Source of the DNA: Saccharofermentans sp.
Lineage (GTDB): Bacteria; Bacillota_A; Clostridia; Saccharofermentanales; Saccharofermentanaceae
NCBI GenBank assembly: GCA_024695565.1
Contig: JAILHX010000061.1
Coordinates: 1 to 28,234 of the forward strand
Length of the DNA stretch: 28,234 bases
Reading direction: 5' to 3'
Below the pieces are notes generated by a model. The model made no database searches. It was not told the DNA's origin and saw only the letters and a list, made by a program, of their open reading frames with translations. Each line of letters opens with the position of its first letter. Position 1 is the stretch's first letter. Both the position numbers and the translations under genes were made by a program. Positions 1 to 8,126 of this stretch are shown piece by piece.

Positions 1-249
1 GCCGTCCTCCGGCTTGTAGGGAAGACCTAAGAGCCTGAATGTCTCGTTATAACGCCAGCCGTTGATATCGCGGGTTGATATCTCGCCTGATTCGAGTTCA
101 GCCATATTGATCTCACTCTTCTCATAGAAGATATTCACGAACTCCGGCCAGTTGCTGACCTTAACGCCCAGGACCTGCTCGGCCGCGATGACCAGCATGT
201 CCTGTCTGCAGTATAGTGTGTCGTCGATGTCGAAAACGATGCCTCTCAC
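1..249 (-). CDS. HAD-superfamily hydrolase, N-terminal part (cut by window start)
   Basis: The reverse strand encodes 83 residues starting RGIVFDIDDTLY after the initiator; the 3' end lies outside the window. FDIDDT is HAD motif I, with D7 as the expected nucleophile and D9 as the general acid/base. The helical stretch that follows fits the cap of subfamily I enzymes (phosphoglycolate phosphatase or beta-phosphoglucomutase type). The start is a GTG at 249, chosen because a GGAGG lies five bases upstream (259-255) and the HAD motif begins at once, as is usual. Substrate cannot be told from this fragment, because motifs II-IV are missing. The gene is divergent from the serine-hydrolase lipoprotein, and the roughly 80-base gap must hold both promoters. 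Confidence 0.8.
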   Translation of the reverse strand, partial: MRGIVFDIDDTLYCRQDMLVIAAEQVLGVKVSNWPEFVNIFYEKSEINMAELESGEISTRDINGWRYNETFRLLGLPYKPEDG

Positions 250-289
250 CGGTTCCTCCGATTTAATAATCAGTTAATAATCTTTGTAC

Positions 290-295
290 TATAAT
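290..295 (+). promoter_or_regulatory. Likely -10 box for the serine-hydrolase lipoprotein gene
   Basis: A perfect TATAAT lies 38 bases upstream of the ATG at 334. The hexamer 17 bases upstream is a poor -35 match, so only the -10 is supported by sequence. Confidence 0.4.
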
Positions 296-333
296 AAAGC
301 AGTTTCAAGAAAATGGAATAAGGGAGAATTTTT

Positions 334-2094
334 ATGAAAACACTTAAGAAAAGCCTCGCGCTTGCTGTCGCGGCATTAATGACGCTGTCTTTCCTGGCTT
401 CATGCTCGGCCACGCCGCCCGTAGAACAGGAACCTAAGATCTACACCGGATCTTATGAAGAGAAGATCGATTCTTTCTACGAAGACCACAAAGACACCAC
501 AGCAGGTGCAATGGTCGGAGTATTCGATAAAGACGGTGTTTTATTTAAAGGCTATTACGGTTATTCGGACATCGAGAACGGGATCAAGACCGATGAGGAT
601 ACAGTAATCGACTGGGGTTCAACCACAAAGACTCTGGTCTGGATCAGCGTCATGCAGCTCTGGGAGCAGGGTAAGATCGACCTGGAAACAGACGTAAGAG
701 AATATCTTCCCGACGGTTTCCTCACCAATATCAGATACGATAAGCCTGTCCGCATGACCGATCTCATGAATCACAGGGCAGGCTTCCAGGAATACTATAC
801 GGATATGTTCCTTCCGGCCTCAATGGAAGCTTACACGCTCGAAGAAGCGTTAAAGCTCGATCAGCCGGCTCAGGTCTTCGAGCCTGATACGATCACGGCA
901 TATTCCAACTGGGGCGTGGCTCTGGCAGGCTTCATCGTCGAGCGCATTTCGGGTGAGAGCTTTGCAGATTATGTTCATCACCATATTTTCGAGCCCTTGG
1001 ACATGAATGATTCCGCTCTGGCTCCGGACCTCTCGGATAATCCGGGCGTCAGGGAGAGGCGCGATAAGCTCATGTGCTATTCGGGAACAACACCGGTCGG
1101 CAATGCTTTCTATCTGATCAGCCTTTATCCTGCAGGTTCCTGCGTATCCACGCTCGATGACTATATCAAGTATGCATCCTGCTTCGTAATGGATGAGTTT
1201 CCGCTTTTTGAGGACCCGGAGACATTTGACGTAATGATGTCTGCGACATCTTATTACGGAGATACCGTCGTCGCGAAGAATGCACACGGTTTCTGGGCGC
1301 TTCCTTACGGTAACAACACATTTGGTCACGGCGGCAATACGCAGGCGTGCTCGTCTTACATTACTTTCGATCCCGAGAAGCAGATCGGATGCGTCGTAAT
1401 GACCAACCAGGCAGGCGAGACAGATTACAACGGTGAGCTGTTCCTCTCGATCTACGGCAGATCAGCCTGGCAGATATATCCTGATGCCGATTATGCACAG
1501 GGAATGTATCATCCGGCCAGAACAGTGCTCGAGGGCAGATTTAAGATCATGGGCGCCAGCTATGTAACGCCTGATACCTTCAGTGAGTTCCTTTGGACAT
1601 ATAACGAGAAGGACGGCATTCCCAAGATCGAGATGCCTTACGGCGACTACTATCTCGCTGACACCGCAGCTGTGATCCTCGACTGCGTTTCTTTCTACGG
1701 CTGGATGCTGTTCCTCGCTTTTGCTCTCATAAGCCTCATAGTCAAGGGCATAAGAGCAATTGTCCGCAAGATCAAGAAGAGCAAAAAGAAGATCATGCTC
1801 GGCAAGACAACGGGTTTCATCGCTATTACTGAACTTCTGCTCGGCCTTTGCGGTCTTGGCGTTATCTTATCGATCTCGGCATGGCTGCCTCACACCATAT
1901 ATATGTGGTTCTTCTATGCTGTAGGCGTGCTTACGGTGATCCTCGCGGCATTGGTTATTTTCAGTATCTTTAAGTTCATTACGACGCCGCGCAAAGAATC
2001 TTCCGTGATCCGCAAGATCTATAACGTCGTCTCAATAGCGGGAGCTGTTTTGACAGTTTTCTTTGTTATCTATATGCAGCTTTGGCATTGGTGA
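334..2094 (+). CDS. Beta-lactamase-fold serine hydrolase lipoprotein with C-terminal membrane segments
   Basis: 586 residues. An N-terminal signal with lipobox LASC (C24) indicates a lipoprotein. Residues about 45-385 form a class C beta-lactamase/DD-peptidase-like domain: STTK at 96-99 (nucleophile S96, K99), YSN at 190-192, and HGG at 332-334 in the place of KTG. In this family such proteins are D-Ala-D-Ala peptidases, esterases or D-amino-acid amidases, so the substrate is open. Residues about 445-582 contain four hydrophobic segments (445-470, 492-516, 522-547, 563-582) separated by a Lys-rich loop, so the enzyme appears anchored at both ends. Start: ATG 334 with GGGAGA just upstream. It stands alone, with the 74-bp hairpin array downstream. 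True resistance activity is not implied. Confidence 0.85.
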   Translation: MKTLKKSLALAVAALMTLSFLASCSATPPVEQEPKIYTGSYEEKIDSFYEDHKDTTAGAMVGVFDKDGVLFKGYYGYSDIENGIKTDEDTVIDWGSTTKTLVWISVMQLWEQGKIDLETDVREYLPDGFLTNIRYDKPVRMTDLMNHRAGFQEYYTDMFLPASMEAYTLEEALKLDQPAQVFEPDTITAYSNWGVALAGFIVERISGESFADYVHHHIFEPLDMNDSALAPDLSDNPGVRERRDKLMCYSGTTPVGNAFYLISLYPAGSCVSTLDDYIKYASCFVMDEFPLFEDPETFDVMMSATSYYGDTVVAKNAHGFWALPYGNNTFGHGGNTQACSSYITFDPEKQIGCVVMTNQAGETDYNGELFLSIYGRSAWQIYPDADYAQGMYHPARTVLEGRFKIMGASYVTPDTFSEFLWTYNEKDGIPKIEMPYGDYYLADTAAVILDCVSFYGWMLFLAFALISLIVKGIRAIVRKIKKSKKKIMLGKTTGFIAITELLLGLCGLGVILSISAWLPHTIYMWFFYAVGVLTVILAALVIFSIFKFITTPRKESSVIRKIYNVVSIAGAVLTVFFVIYMQLWHW

Positions 2095-2111
2095 CCGATC
2101 GGCAAAACTCA

Positions 2112-2371
2112 GATACCGACTAAAATACGGAAAACAGTTTTAAGTCGGTATCCTGAGGGCTGTTTTCGAGGACTTTGGATGAAGTAATACCGACTTATTC
2201 TTGAAAACAAAGATTAAGTCGGTATTTTCACTGGAGTTTTTATTGAGTAAGCCCCGATAAATACCGACTAGAACCAGATATTTGTTGTTTAGTCGGTGTT
2301 TTCGAAAAGCAAAACAATAAAACTGACTCAGTTTTTACCGACCTAAAGTTAAAGAACAGGGTTTAGTCGTT
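2112..2371. repeat. Four hairpin units with exact 74-bp period
   Basis: The gene-free stretch between the serine hydrolase and the hrcA promoter holds four inverted-repeat units. The left box (core ACCGAC) begins at 2115, 2189, 2263 and 2337, and the right box (core GTCGG, GTCGT in the last) at 2144, 2218, 2292 and 2366; every step is 74 bp. Unit 1 pairs GATACCGACT (2112-2121) with AGTCGGTATC (2143-2152). Unit 2 pairs 12 bases (2186-2197 with 2215-2226). Unit 3 pairs 12 with one G-U (2259-2270 with 2290-2301). Unit 4 is degenerate. The loops (about 21 nt) and the 45-bp linkers differ between units. No T-tract follows the stems, so they are not classic terminators. Function unknown. Confidence 0.8.
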
Positions 2372-2468
2372 AACGCTTGGTAATCAATAGCAAACATAAG
2401 ATCATTCGGCTGTATATGCCCGAAAACAGGGCTTTTTACGAAGCCTCAGATTTCACTCAAATAATCAT

Positions 2469-2497
2469 TTGACTATTTTTGACTTTAAGAGTATATT
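2469..2497 (+). promoter_or_regulatory. Sigma-A promoter of the hrcA heat-shock operon
   Basis: TTGACT at 2469-2474 and TATATT at 2492-2497 are separated by 17 bases. The expected transcription start (about 2503-2505) falls at the left edge of the CIRCE operator, the usual arrangement for HrcA repression. Confidence 0.85.
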
Positions 2498-2501
2498 GTT
2501 G

Positions 2502-2528
2502 TTGGCACTCGAAGAGGTAGAGTGCTAA
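2502..2528 (+). promoter_or_regulatory. CIRCE operator (HrcA binding site)
   Basis: TTGGCACTC (2502-2510), nine bases, then GAGTGCTAA (2520-2528). This matches the CIRCE consensus TTAGCACTC-N9-GAGTGCTAA with one change (A to G at the third base of the left arm). It is the only CIRCE seen in the window, so HrcA should control the whole operon, including clpP, from here. Confidence 0.95.
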
Positions 2529-2551
2529 TCGGAGAAGGGAGAGCTGATAAA

Positions 2552-3604
2552 ATGCTGTTGGATAACCGTAAAAAAGAAGTCTTGCACGCTATCGTAGATG
2601 ACTATGTCTCTACTAATGAGCCTGTCGGTTCGAAGAGTCTTATCGAGCGACACAGCTTCAATGTAAGCTCCGCTACTCTCCGTAACGACATGGCTGAATT
2701 AGAGCATATGGGTCTTATCGAGAAGCCCCACACTTCAGCAGGCCGTATTCCTTCAGACAAGGGCTACCGTGAGTACGTTAACTCCCTCATGACGATCGAG
2801 GAGTTATCACCCAGGGAACAGCTCGAGATCGAGAAGAGGATCGATTCCAGCGTTGATGAAGTAACTGACCTTATCAAGAATGCTACACATACACTTTCTG
2901 AGACAACAGGCTTCGTATCTCTGGCTATGAGTCCGAGACTTAAGAAGAGCTTTTTGAAGCAGCTCAAGATCCTCATGATCGAGCCCGGCAAAGCTCTCGT
3001 TGTAATGGTCCTTTCCGCGGGCGTTGTTAAGGATAAGGTCGTAAGGATCCCTAACTTCCTTAATGATGAGCAGATCATGAAGATCTCCGGCGCCATCGAG
3101 AAGAATCTTACAGGCAAGCCCCTTGATGAGATCACACTCGTGACCGTTGAGAGTGCAGGCAAGAGCACGGACGTCCCCGAGCCTTTGCTCAAGCAGGTTT
3201 TGTATGAAGCATACGCAGCCATCAAGCAGGCTGATGAACTTAATATCTATCTTGAAGGTGAGCATAAGATGCTGAGCCTTCCTGACTTCAGTTCATTGGG
3301 AAGAGCAAGGGATCTGCTCGGCACGTTGTCTGATTCAGGCATGGTAGCAGGATACATCAACGAGATGGAGAATGCGGCAAGAGAGCAGGGTTCTGAAGAT
3401 TCCTTCATGATCAGGATCGGCCAGGAGATAACGCTCGAAGGCCTCGATGACTGCAGTTTTATTACTGCCACATATAATCTTACAGATTCCGTCTCCGGTA
3501 ACATCGGAGTCATAGGACCTAAGAGAATGCTTTATTCCAAGGTAATATCACAGATCGACTTTGTTAAGAAGAAGCTTAACCGCGAGATGCAGAAATTTAC
3601 CTGA
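2552..3604 (+). CDS. hrcA: Heat-inducible transcription repressor HrcA
   Basis: 350 residues, close to the family norm. It represses class I heat-shock genes by binding CIRCE and needs GroE for activity (family knowledge). The N-terminal winged-helix region (about 1-75) carries the signature SATLRNDMAELE followed by PHTSAGRIPSDKGYR; the rest is the GAF-like and dimerisation domain. The frame is open upstream to a GTG at 2522, but that codon lies inside CIRCE. The ATG at 2552 has an AAGGGAG site about nine bases upstream and gives the normal N-terminus, so it was chosen. First gene of the operon, auto-regulated through the adjacent CIRCE; grpE begins 37 bases downstream. Confidence 0.96.
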   Translation: MLLDNRKKEVLHAIVDDYVSTNEPVGSKSLIERHSFNVSSATLRNDMAELEHMGLIEKPHTSAGRIPSDKGYREYVNSLMTIEELSPREQLEIEKRIDSSVDEVTDLIKNATHTLSETTGFVSLAMSPRLKKSFLKQLKILMIEPGKALVVMVLSAGVVKDKVVRIPNFLNDEQIMKISGAIEKNLTGKPLDEITLVTVESAGKSTDVPEPLLKQVLYEAYAAIKQADELNIYLEGEHKMLSLPDFSSLGRARDLLGTLSDSGMVAGYINEMENAAREQGSEDSFMIRIGQEITLEGLDDCSFITATYNLTDSVSGNIGVIGPKRMLYSKVISQIDFVKKKLNREMQKFT

Positions 3605-3641
3605 TAAATAAACAAATAACAAAAGGGAAAGGATAAAGAGA

Positions 3642-4277
3642 ATGAGCGATGAAGAGTTATTTTTCGGGGCTGACGACGAGCCTGTAAAGGACGAGGCAGC
3701 GGGCAGCGCCGTAGAAGATGCGGCAGCATCCGATAAGGCTTCTGCGGAAGGAAACAGCGAAGAGGCCAAAGAAGAGGAAGCTGCCAAGGCAGCAGCAGAA
3801 GAAGACGAAGAGGACGAAGAGGAAGTTCCTGCTGACAGTTCTGAAGCAACAAATGAACTTGAAGCCAGATACATGAGCCTCTACGCAGAGTACGACAACT
3901 ACAGAAGACGTACACAGAAAGAAAAAGAAAACCTCTACGCTGACGCTGTCGCAGAAGTAACAAAGGAATTCTTAACACTTATAGATAACCTTGACAGAGC
4001 AGTGGACGGTGCCAGGAAGTCAGACGAGAATTCTCTCGACAAAGTCATCCAGGGAATGGAACTCGTTGAAAGACAGGCACAGGATACTTTAAGCAAGATC
4101 GGTGTTGAGGAGATACCCGCAGAGCGCGGAACAAAGTTCGATCCGAACCTTCACGATGCGATGATGCACGTAGACGACGAAGAGTTAGGCGAGCAGGAGA
4201 TAGCGATGGTATTCGCCAAGGGATATAAGTACAAGGACAGAGTCGTAAGACACGCTCAGGTCCAGGTCGCTAACTAA
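3642..4277 (+). CDS. grpE: GrpE nucleotide exchange factor
   Basis: 211 residues. Co-chaperone that speeds ADP release from DnaK. Residues 1-70 are a low-complexity Asp/Glu/Ala-rich extension, presumably disordered. From about 72 comes the long dimerisation helix with YDNYRRRTQKE, then the C-terminal beta-wing with ERGTKFDPNLHDAM (161-174) and the closing KGYKYKDRVVRHAQV block, all typical of GrpE. A purine-rich ribosome site (GGGAAAGG) precedes ATG 3642. It sits between hrcA and clpP, a departure from the usual grpE-dnaK adjacency. The acidic tail is longer than in many homologues but is a variable part of the family. Confidence 0.95.
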   Translation: MSDEELFFGADDEPVKDEAAGSAVEDAAASDKASAEGNSEEAKEEEAAKAAAEEDEEDEEEVPADSSEATNELEARYMSLYAEYDNYRRRTQKEKENLYADAVAEVTKEFLTLIDNLDRAVDGARKSDENSLDKVIQGMELVERQAQDTLSKIGVEEIPAERGTKFDPNLHDAMMHVDDEELGEQEIAMVFAKGYKYKDRVVRHAQVQVAN

Positions 4278-4308
4278 GTAAAAATATTGAAGATAAAGGA
4301 GAAAGAAA

Positions 4309-4911
4309 ATGGATTTAATCAGATCAAGTTTGGTTCCTACAGTAATCGAGACCACAGGCCGCGGAGAGCGCGCTTATGACATTTATTCAAGACTTCTCAA
4401 GGAGAGAATCGTTATTCTTTCCGAAGAGGTCAATTCAGTAACTGCAAGCCTTATCACGGCCCAGCTCCTCTTCCTTGAGGCAGAGGATCCCGATAAGGAC
4501 ATCCAGTTCTACATCAACAGCCCCGGAGGATCTGTTTCTGACGGACTCATGATCTTAGACACAATGCGTCTTATCAAGCCCGACATCCAGACGATCTGCA
4601 TGGGTATGGCAGCTTCCATGGGTTCAGTCCTTCTCTCAGCAGGTACAAAGGGTAAGAGATGCATCCTTCCTAATGCGGAAGTCATGATCCACCAGCCTTT
4701 GGGCGGAGCTCAGGGTCAGGCAACAGAGATCCTCATCGCTGCCGATCACATCAAGGATACGAGAAAGAGATTAAACCAGATCCTCGCAGACAACTGCGGC
4801 AAGGACTTGGAGACATTGATGAACGATACGGACAGAGACCACTGGATGACAGCTCAGGAAGCACTTGAATACGGCATCGTAGACAAGATCCTTGACAGCA
4901 AGAAAGCTTAA
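4309..4911 (+). CDS. clpP: ATP-dependent Clp protease proteolytic subunit ClpP
   Basis: 200 residues, full length for ClpP, the barrel-forming serine peptidase fed by ClpX/ClpC/ClpA unfoldases. The catalytic triad is complete: S103 in GMAASMGS, H128 in MIHQPLGG, D177 in DTDRDHW. The substrate-binding SPGGSV loop is at 71-76. RBS AAAGGAG (4295-4301), ATG 4309. The gene is embedded between grpE and dnaK under the CIRCE promoter; clpP usually stands alone or beside clpX, and no Clp ATPase is present in this window. The placement predicts heat induction with the chaperones through HrcA rather than CtsR. Whether it is the only ClpP of the genome or a paralogue cannot be told here. Confidence 0.96.
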   Translation: MDLIRSSLVPTVIETTGRGERAYDIYSRLLKERIVILSEEVNSVTASLITAQLLFLEAEDPDKDIQFYINSPGGSVSDGLMILDTMRLIKPDIQTICMGMAASMGSVLLSAGTKGKRCILPNAEVMIHQPLGGAQGQATEILIAADHIKDTRKRLNQILADNCGKDLETLMNDTDRDHWMTAQEALEYGIVDKILDSKKA

Positions 4912-4932
4912 TAAGAGATAGAAAAAATTGAT

Positions 4933-4952
4933 GGTCCATAAGGACCGGGAGG
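4933..4952 (+). promoter_or_regulatory. Short hairpin abutting the dnaK ribosome site
   Basis: GGTCC (4933-4937), ATAA, GGACC (4942-4946) forms a 5-bp stem directly next to the GGGAGG ribosome site (4947-4952) of dnaK. It may mark a processing site or tune dnaK translation; that role is inference only. Confidence 0.4.
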
Positions 4953-4961
4953 TAATTTAAT

Positions 4962-6833
4962 ATGGCAAAAGTAATTGGTATTGACCTTGGTACAACAAAC
5001 TCATGTGTTGCAGTTATGGAAGGTTCGGAGACAGTAGTCATCCCGAATCCCGAGGGTAACAGAACTACACCTTCAGTTGTAGGTTTTACAAAGACAGGGG
5101 AGCGTCTTATCGGACAGGTAGCAAAGAGACAGGCTGTTACAAACCCTGACCGTACTATCCAGTCCATCAAGAGAGAGATGGGTTCAGATTATAAGGTATC
5201 CATTGACGATAAGACCTATACACCTCAGGAGATCTCCGCAATGATCCTCTCCAAGCTCAAGAGCGATGCAGAGGCTTATCTCGGAACACCCGTAACACAG
5301 GCAGTTATCACTGTTCCTGCTTACTTCACGGATTCACAGCGTCAGGCTACAAAGGACGCCGGCCGTATCGCAGGTCTTGAGGTTTTGAGAATCATCAACG
5401 AGCCTACGGCAGCATCCCTGGCTTATGGTCTTGATAAGGAATCCGACCAGAAGATCCTCGTATTCGACTTAGGCGGCGGTACGTTCGATGTATCCGTACT
5501 GGATATTGCTGACGGAGTTTTCGAAGTTCTTGCAACAGCAGGTAACAACAGACTTGGCGGTGACGACTTCGATAACAAGATCGTTGACTATCTCGTAGAT
5601 ACATTCAAGCAGGCTGAAGGTGTTGATTTAAGATCTGACCGTATGGCTATGCAGAGATTGAGAGAAGCAGCAGAGAAGGCTAAGATCGAGCTCTCCGGCG
5701 TTACATCTTCCAACATCAATCTCCCTTACATCACAGCTGATGCTACAGGTCCTAAGCACCTTGACGTTACACTCACAAGAGCTAAGTTCGATGAGCTCAC
5801 AGCAGACCTCGTTCAGAAGACAATGGATCCTGTTAAGCGTGCCATGAGCGATGCTTCAGTATCTCCTTCCGATATCGATAAGATCCTCCTCGTAGGCGGT
5901 TCCACAAGAATCCCTGCAGTTCAGGATGCAGTTAAGAATTACTTCGGCAAAGAGCCTTTCAAGGGCATCAACCCTGACGAGTGCGTTGCCATCGGCGCAG
6001 CTATCCAGGCAGCAGTCCTCACAGGCGACGTTAAGGGACTCCTTCTCCTCGACGTAACTCCTCTCTCACTCGGTATCGAGACAATGGGCGGTGTATGCAC
6101 AAAGATGATCGAGCGTAACACAACGATCCCTACAAAGAAGAGCCAGGTATTCTCTACGGCAGCTGACGGCCAGACACAGGTTGAGGTTCACGTACTCCAG
6201 GGTGAGCGTGAGATGGCTGCATACAACAAGACCCTCGGAAACTTCATCCTCGACGGTATCGCACCTGCACCCCGCGGTGTTCCGCAGATCGAAGTAACAT
6301 TCGATATTGATGCTAACGGTATCGTTAACGTAAGCGCCAAGGATAAGGGCACAGGCCGTGAGCAGAAGATCACTATCCAGTCTTCTTCCAACATGAGCGA
6401 GGAAGATATCCAGAAGGCAGTTAAGGAAGCAGAGATGCACGCTGCTGAGGATAAGGCAAACAAGGAGAAGGTCGAGATCAAGAATCAGGCTGAGACAGCT
6501 GTATACCAGGCCGAGAAGACAATGAAGGATGCAGGAGACAAGATCTCCGAATCCGACAAGGCTCCTGTTAATGCCGAGATCTCCAAGCTCAAGGATGCTA
6601 TCTCCAAGGATGACACAGATGCTATGAAGCAGGGTACTGAGGATCTCCAGCAGGCTCTCATGAAGCTCGGCGAGAAGATCTATCAGGCAGCAGGCGGAGA
6701 TGCAGCTGCAGCAGGTGCCCAGCAGGCACAGCAGCCTAATCCCGATGATTTCGCAGGCTACGGCACAGAGTCCGTTAACCCTGATCAGGGACCTGACGGT
6801 GACGGCTTCAAGAATGCCGGCGGCGACTTCTAA
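4962..6833 (+). CDS. dnaK: Hsp70 chaperone DnaK
   Basis: 623 residues. ATP-dependent cytosolic folding chaperone working with DnaJ and GrpE. The nucleotide-binding domain (1-about 358) starts with [16 protein letters not shown] and has [12 protein letters not shown] (169-180) and the [10 protein letters not shown] segment. The interdomain linker LLLLDVTP is at 360-367; the beta substrate-binding domain, the helical lid and a Gly/Asp-rich tail follow. The N-terminal domain appears to be the shorter Gram-positive form. The ATG at 4962 follows GGGAGG with nine bases between. It is preceded by clpP rather than grpE; dnaJ follows after a hairpin. Confidence 0.98.
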   Translation: MAKVIGIDLGTTNSCVAVMEGSETVVIPNPEGNRTTPSVVGFTKTGERLIGQVAKRQAVTNPDRTIQSIKREMGSDYKVSIDDKTYTPQEISAMILSKLKSDAEAYLGTPVTQAVITVPAYFTDSQRQATKDAGRIAGLEVLRIINEPTAASLAYGLDKESDQKILVFDLGGGTFDVSVLDIADGVFEVLATAGNNRLGGDDFDNKIVDYLVDTFKQAEGVDLRSDRMAMQRLREAAEKAKIELSGVTSSNINLPYITADATGPKHLDVTLTRAKFDELTADLVQKTMDPVKRAMSDASVSPSDIDKILLVGGSTRIPAVQDAVKNYFGKEPFKGINPDECVAIGAAIQAAVLTGDVKGLLLLDVTPLSLGIETMGGVCTKMIERNTTIPTKKSQVFSTAADGQTQVEVHVLQGEREMAAYNKTLGNFILDGIAPAPRGVPQIEVTFDIDANGIVNVSAKDKGTGREQKITIQSSSNMSEEDIQKAVKEAEMHAAEDKANKEKVEIKNQAETAVYQAEKTMKDAGDKISESDKAPVNAEISKLKDAISKDDTDAMKQGTEDLQQALMKLGEKIYQAAGGDAAAAGAQQAQQPNPDDFAGYGTESVNPDQGPDGDGFKNAGGDF

Positions 6834-6857
6834 TTAATTCAAAATCTGATACAATGG

Positions 6858-6884
6858 TCCGGCACGTCTTCTGGATGTGCCGGA
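6858..6884 (+). promoter_or_regulatory. Intercistronic hairpin between dnaK and dnaJ
   Basis: TCCGGCAC (6858-6865) pairs with GTGCCGGA (6877-6884) around an 11-base loop. No T-tract follows, so it is more likely an mRNA-stabilising or processing element, or a weak attenuator, than a true terminator. It could help keep dnaK product in excess of DnaJ. Confidence 0.55.
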
Positions 6885-6929
6885 TAACTGTATGTTAAGG
6901 ACTCGAAAATAAGAACGGAGGGGTTACCC

Positions 6930-8063
6930 TTGCCAAGAGATTACTATGAGGTCTTGGGAGTATCAAAAGATGCTTCCGATGACGAGATAAAGAAGGCTTT
7001 CAGACAGCAGGCCAAGAAATATCACCCTGACCTCCATCCGGGCGATAAAGAGGCTGAGGCTCACTTCAAGGAAGTAAACGAAGCTTATTCTGTTTTGTCT
7101 GATGCTGACAAGAAAGCTAAATACGACAGATTCGGTCACGCAGGTGTCGATCCCAACGGATTCGGCGGTGGCGGCGGCGGAGCATACAATGCTTACGACG
7201 TTGACTTAGGCGATATCTTCAGCTCATTCTTCGGAGGCGGCTTCGGAGGGAGTTCGAGAAGACGTACAGGTCCCCAGAAGGGTGCCGATCTTAAGTACCA
7301 CATGGCATTGGACTTCATGGAGGCGGCATTCGGCTGCACCAAGACATTCCAGCTGACCAAGGAAGATATCTGCAAATCCTGTAACGGTTCAGGCGCTCAG
7401 CCCGGAACGACACCTGAGACATGTCCCACATGTAGAGGTGCGGGAAGAGTCCAGCAGCAGACGCAGACCCTGTTCGGTATGACGATGGTAACCAAGTCCT
7501 GCCCCACATGTAACGGCAGAGGTACGGTCATCAAGACACCCTGCCAGCAGTGCAGAGGCAAGGGAAGACTTAAGACAGTCAAGAATCTCACGATCAATAT
7601 CCCTGCAGGCGTTGATACAGGAGATCTCCTTCCTGTCAGAAACGAAGGCGAGCCCGGCACATACGGAGGACCTTACGGCGATCTCTACATTGAGTTCAAG
7701 GTAAAGAGCCACGAGCTTTTCGACCGCAACGGAATAAACACATCCTGCAACGTTCCGATAACATTCGCACAGGCTGCATTAGGCGGCGAGATCGACGTTC
7801 CGACCATCTACGGCACTGAGAAATACACGATCCAGCCCGGCACGCAGCCCGGCGATACGATCACCTTAAGGAGCAAGGGCATCCCGAACAAGAACAACCC
7901 GAAGCTCAAGGGCGACCACGTAGTCAAGTTCGTACTGGAAGTTCCGACAGGCCTTAAGCCCGATCAGAAGAAGCTCTTAAAGCAGTTCGACGATACGCTC
8001 ACAGAGCGCAACTATGCGAAGAGAAGCCAGTTCTTCCAGAAGTTCAGGAATATTTTTAAGTAA
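6930..8063 (+). CDS. dnaJ: Hsp40 co-chaperone DnaJ
   Basis: 377 residues, a complete type I DnaJ. J-domain at 3-69 with HPD at 32-34, Gly/Phe-rich linker (about 78-108), zinc-finger region with four CxxCxGxG repeats (CKSCNGSG 148-155, CPTCRGAG 165-172, CPTCNGRG 191-198, CQQCRGKG 205-212), then the C-terminal substrate-binding domains. The start is a TTG at 6930: it has a strong GGAGGGG six bases upstream (6917-6923) and gives the expected N-terminus [10 protein letters not shown], while no ATG fits before the J-domain. The rare start plus the upstream hairpin would hold synthesis below that of DnaK. prmA follows. Confidence 0.97.
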   Translation: MPRDYYEVLGVSKDASDDEIKKAFRQQAKKYHPDLHPGDKEAEAHFKEVNEAYSVLSDADKKAKYDRFGHAGVDPNGFGGGGGGAYNAYDVDLGDIFSSFFGGGFGGSSRRRTGPQKGADLKYHMALDFMEAAFGCTKTFQLTKEDICKSCNGSGAQPGTTPETCPTCRGAGRVQQQTQTLFGMTMVTKSCPTCNGRGTVIKTPCQQCRGKGRLKTVKNLTINIPAGVDTGDLLPVRNEGEPGTYGGPYGDLYIEFKVKSHELFDRNGINTSCNVPITFAQAALGGEIDVPTIYGTEKYTIQPGTQPGDTITLRSKGIPNKNNPKLKGDHVVKFVLEVPTGLKPDQKKLLKQFDDTLTERNYAKRSQFFQKFRNIFK

Positions 8064-8077
8064 ACCAGAAACCACAC

Positions 8078-8112
8078 GCGGGAATTCCGATCGGGACTCC
8101 CGCTTTACATTT
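8078..8112 (+). terminator. Partial terminator or attenuator between dnaJ and prmA
   Basis: GCGGGA (8078-8083) pairs with TCCCGC (8098-8103). The stem continues inward after one mismatch as TTCC/GGGA around a GATC loop, and is followed by the interrupted T-run TTTACATTT. prmA begins 23 bases after the stem, so some readthrough is expected. Confidence 0.5.
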
Positions 8113-8126
8113 AAGAGGACAGATCT

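Noticed and set aside
2112..2371. CRISPR array or tandem terminators
   Set aside because: The conserved boxes are only about 10 bp, inverted in pairs, and set in a 74-bp frame; stems lack following T-tracts.
2522..2551. Earlier GTG start for hrcA
   Set aside because: It lies inside the CIRCE operator and has no ribosome site; the ATG at 2552 has one and fits family length.
2764..3265. Antisense open frames opposite hrcA
   Set aside because: They overlap a firmly identified gene on the other strand and show no start signals or known motifs.
3532..3978. Antisense coding region opposite grpE, Leu/Ser-rich
   Set aside because: It mirrors the low-complexity Glu/Ala codons of the GrpE tail and has no ribosome site or promoter.
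4278..4961. Mobile-element insertion as the cause of clpP within the operon
   Set aside because: No inverted ends, target duplications or transposase remnants are seen around clpP; base composition and spacing match the neighbours.
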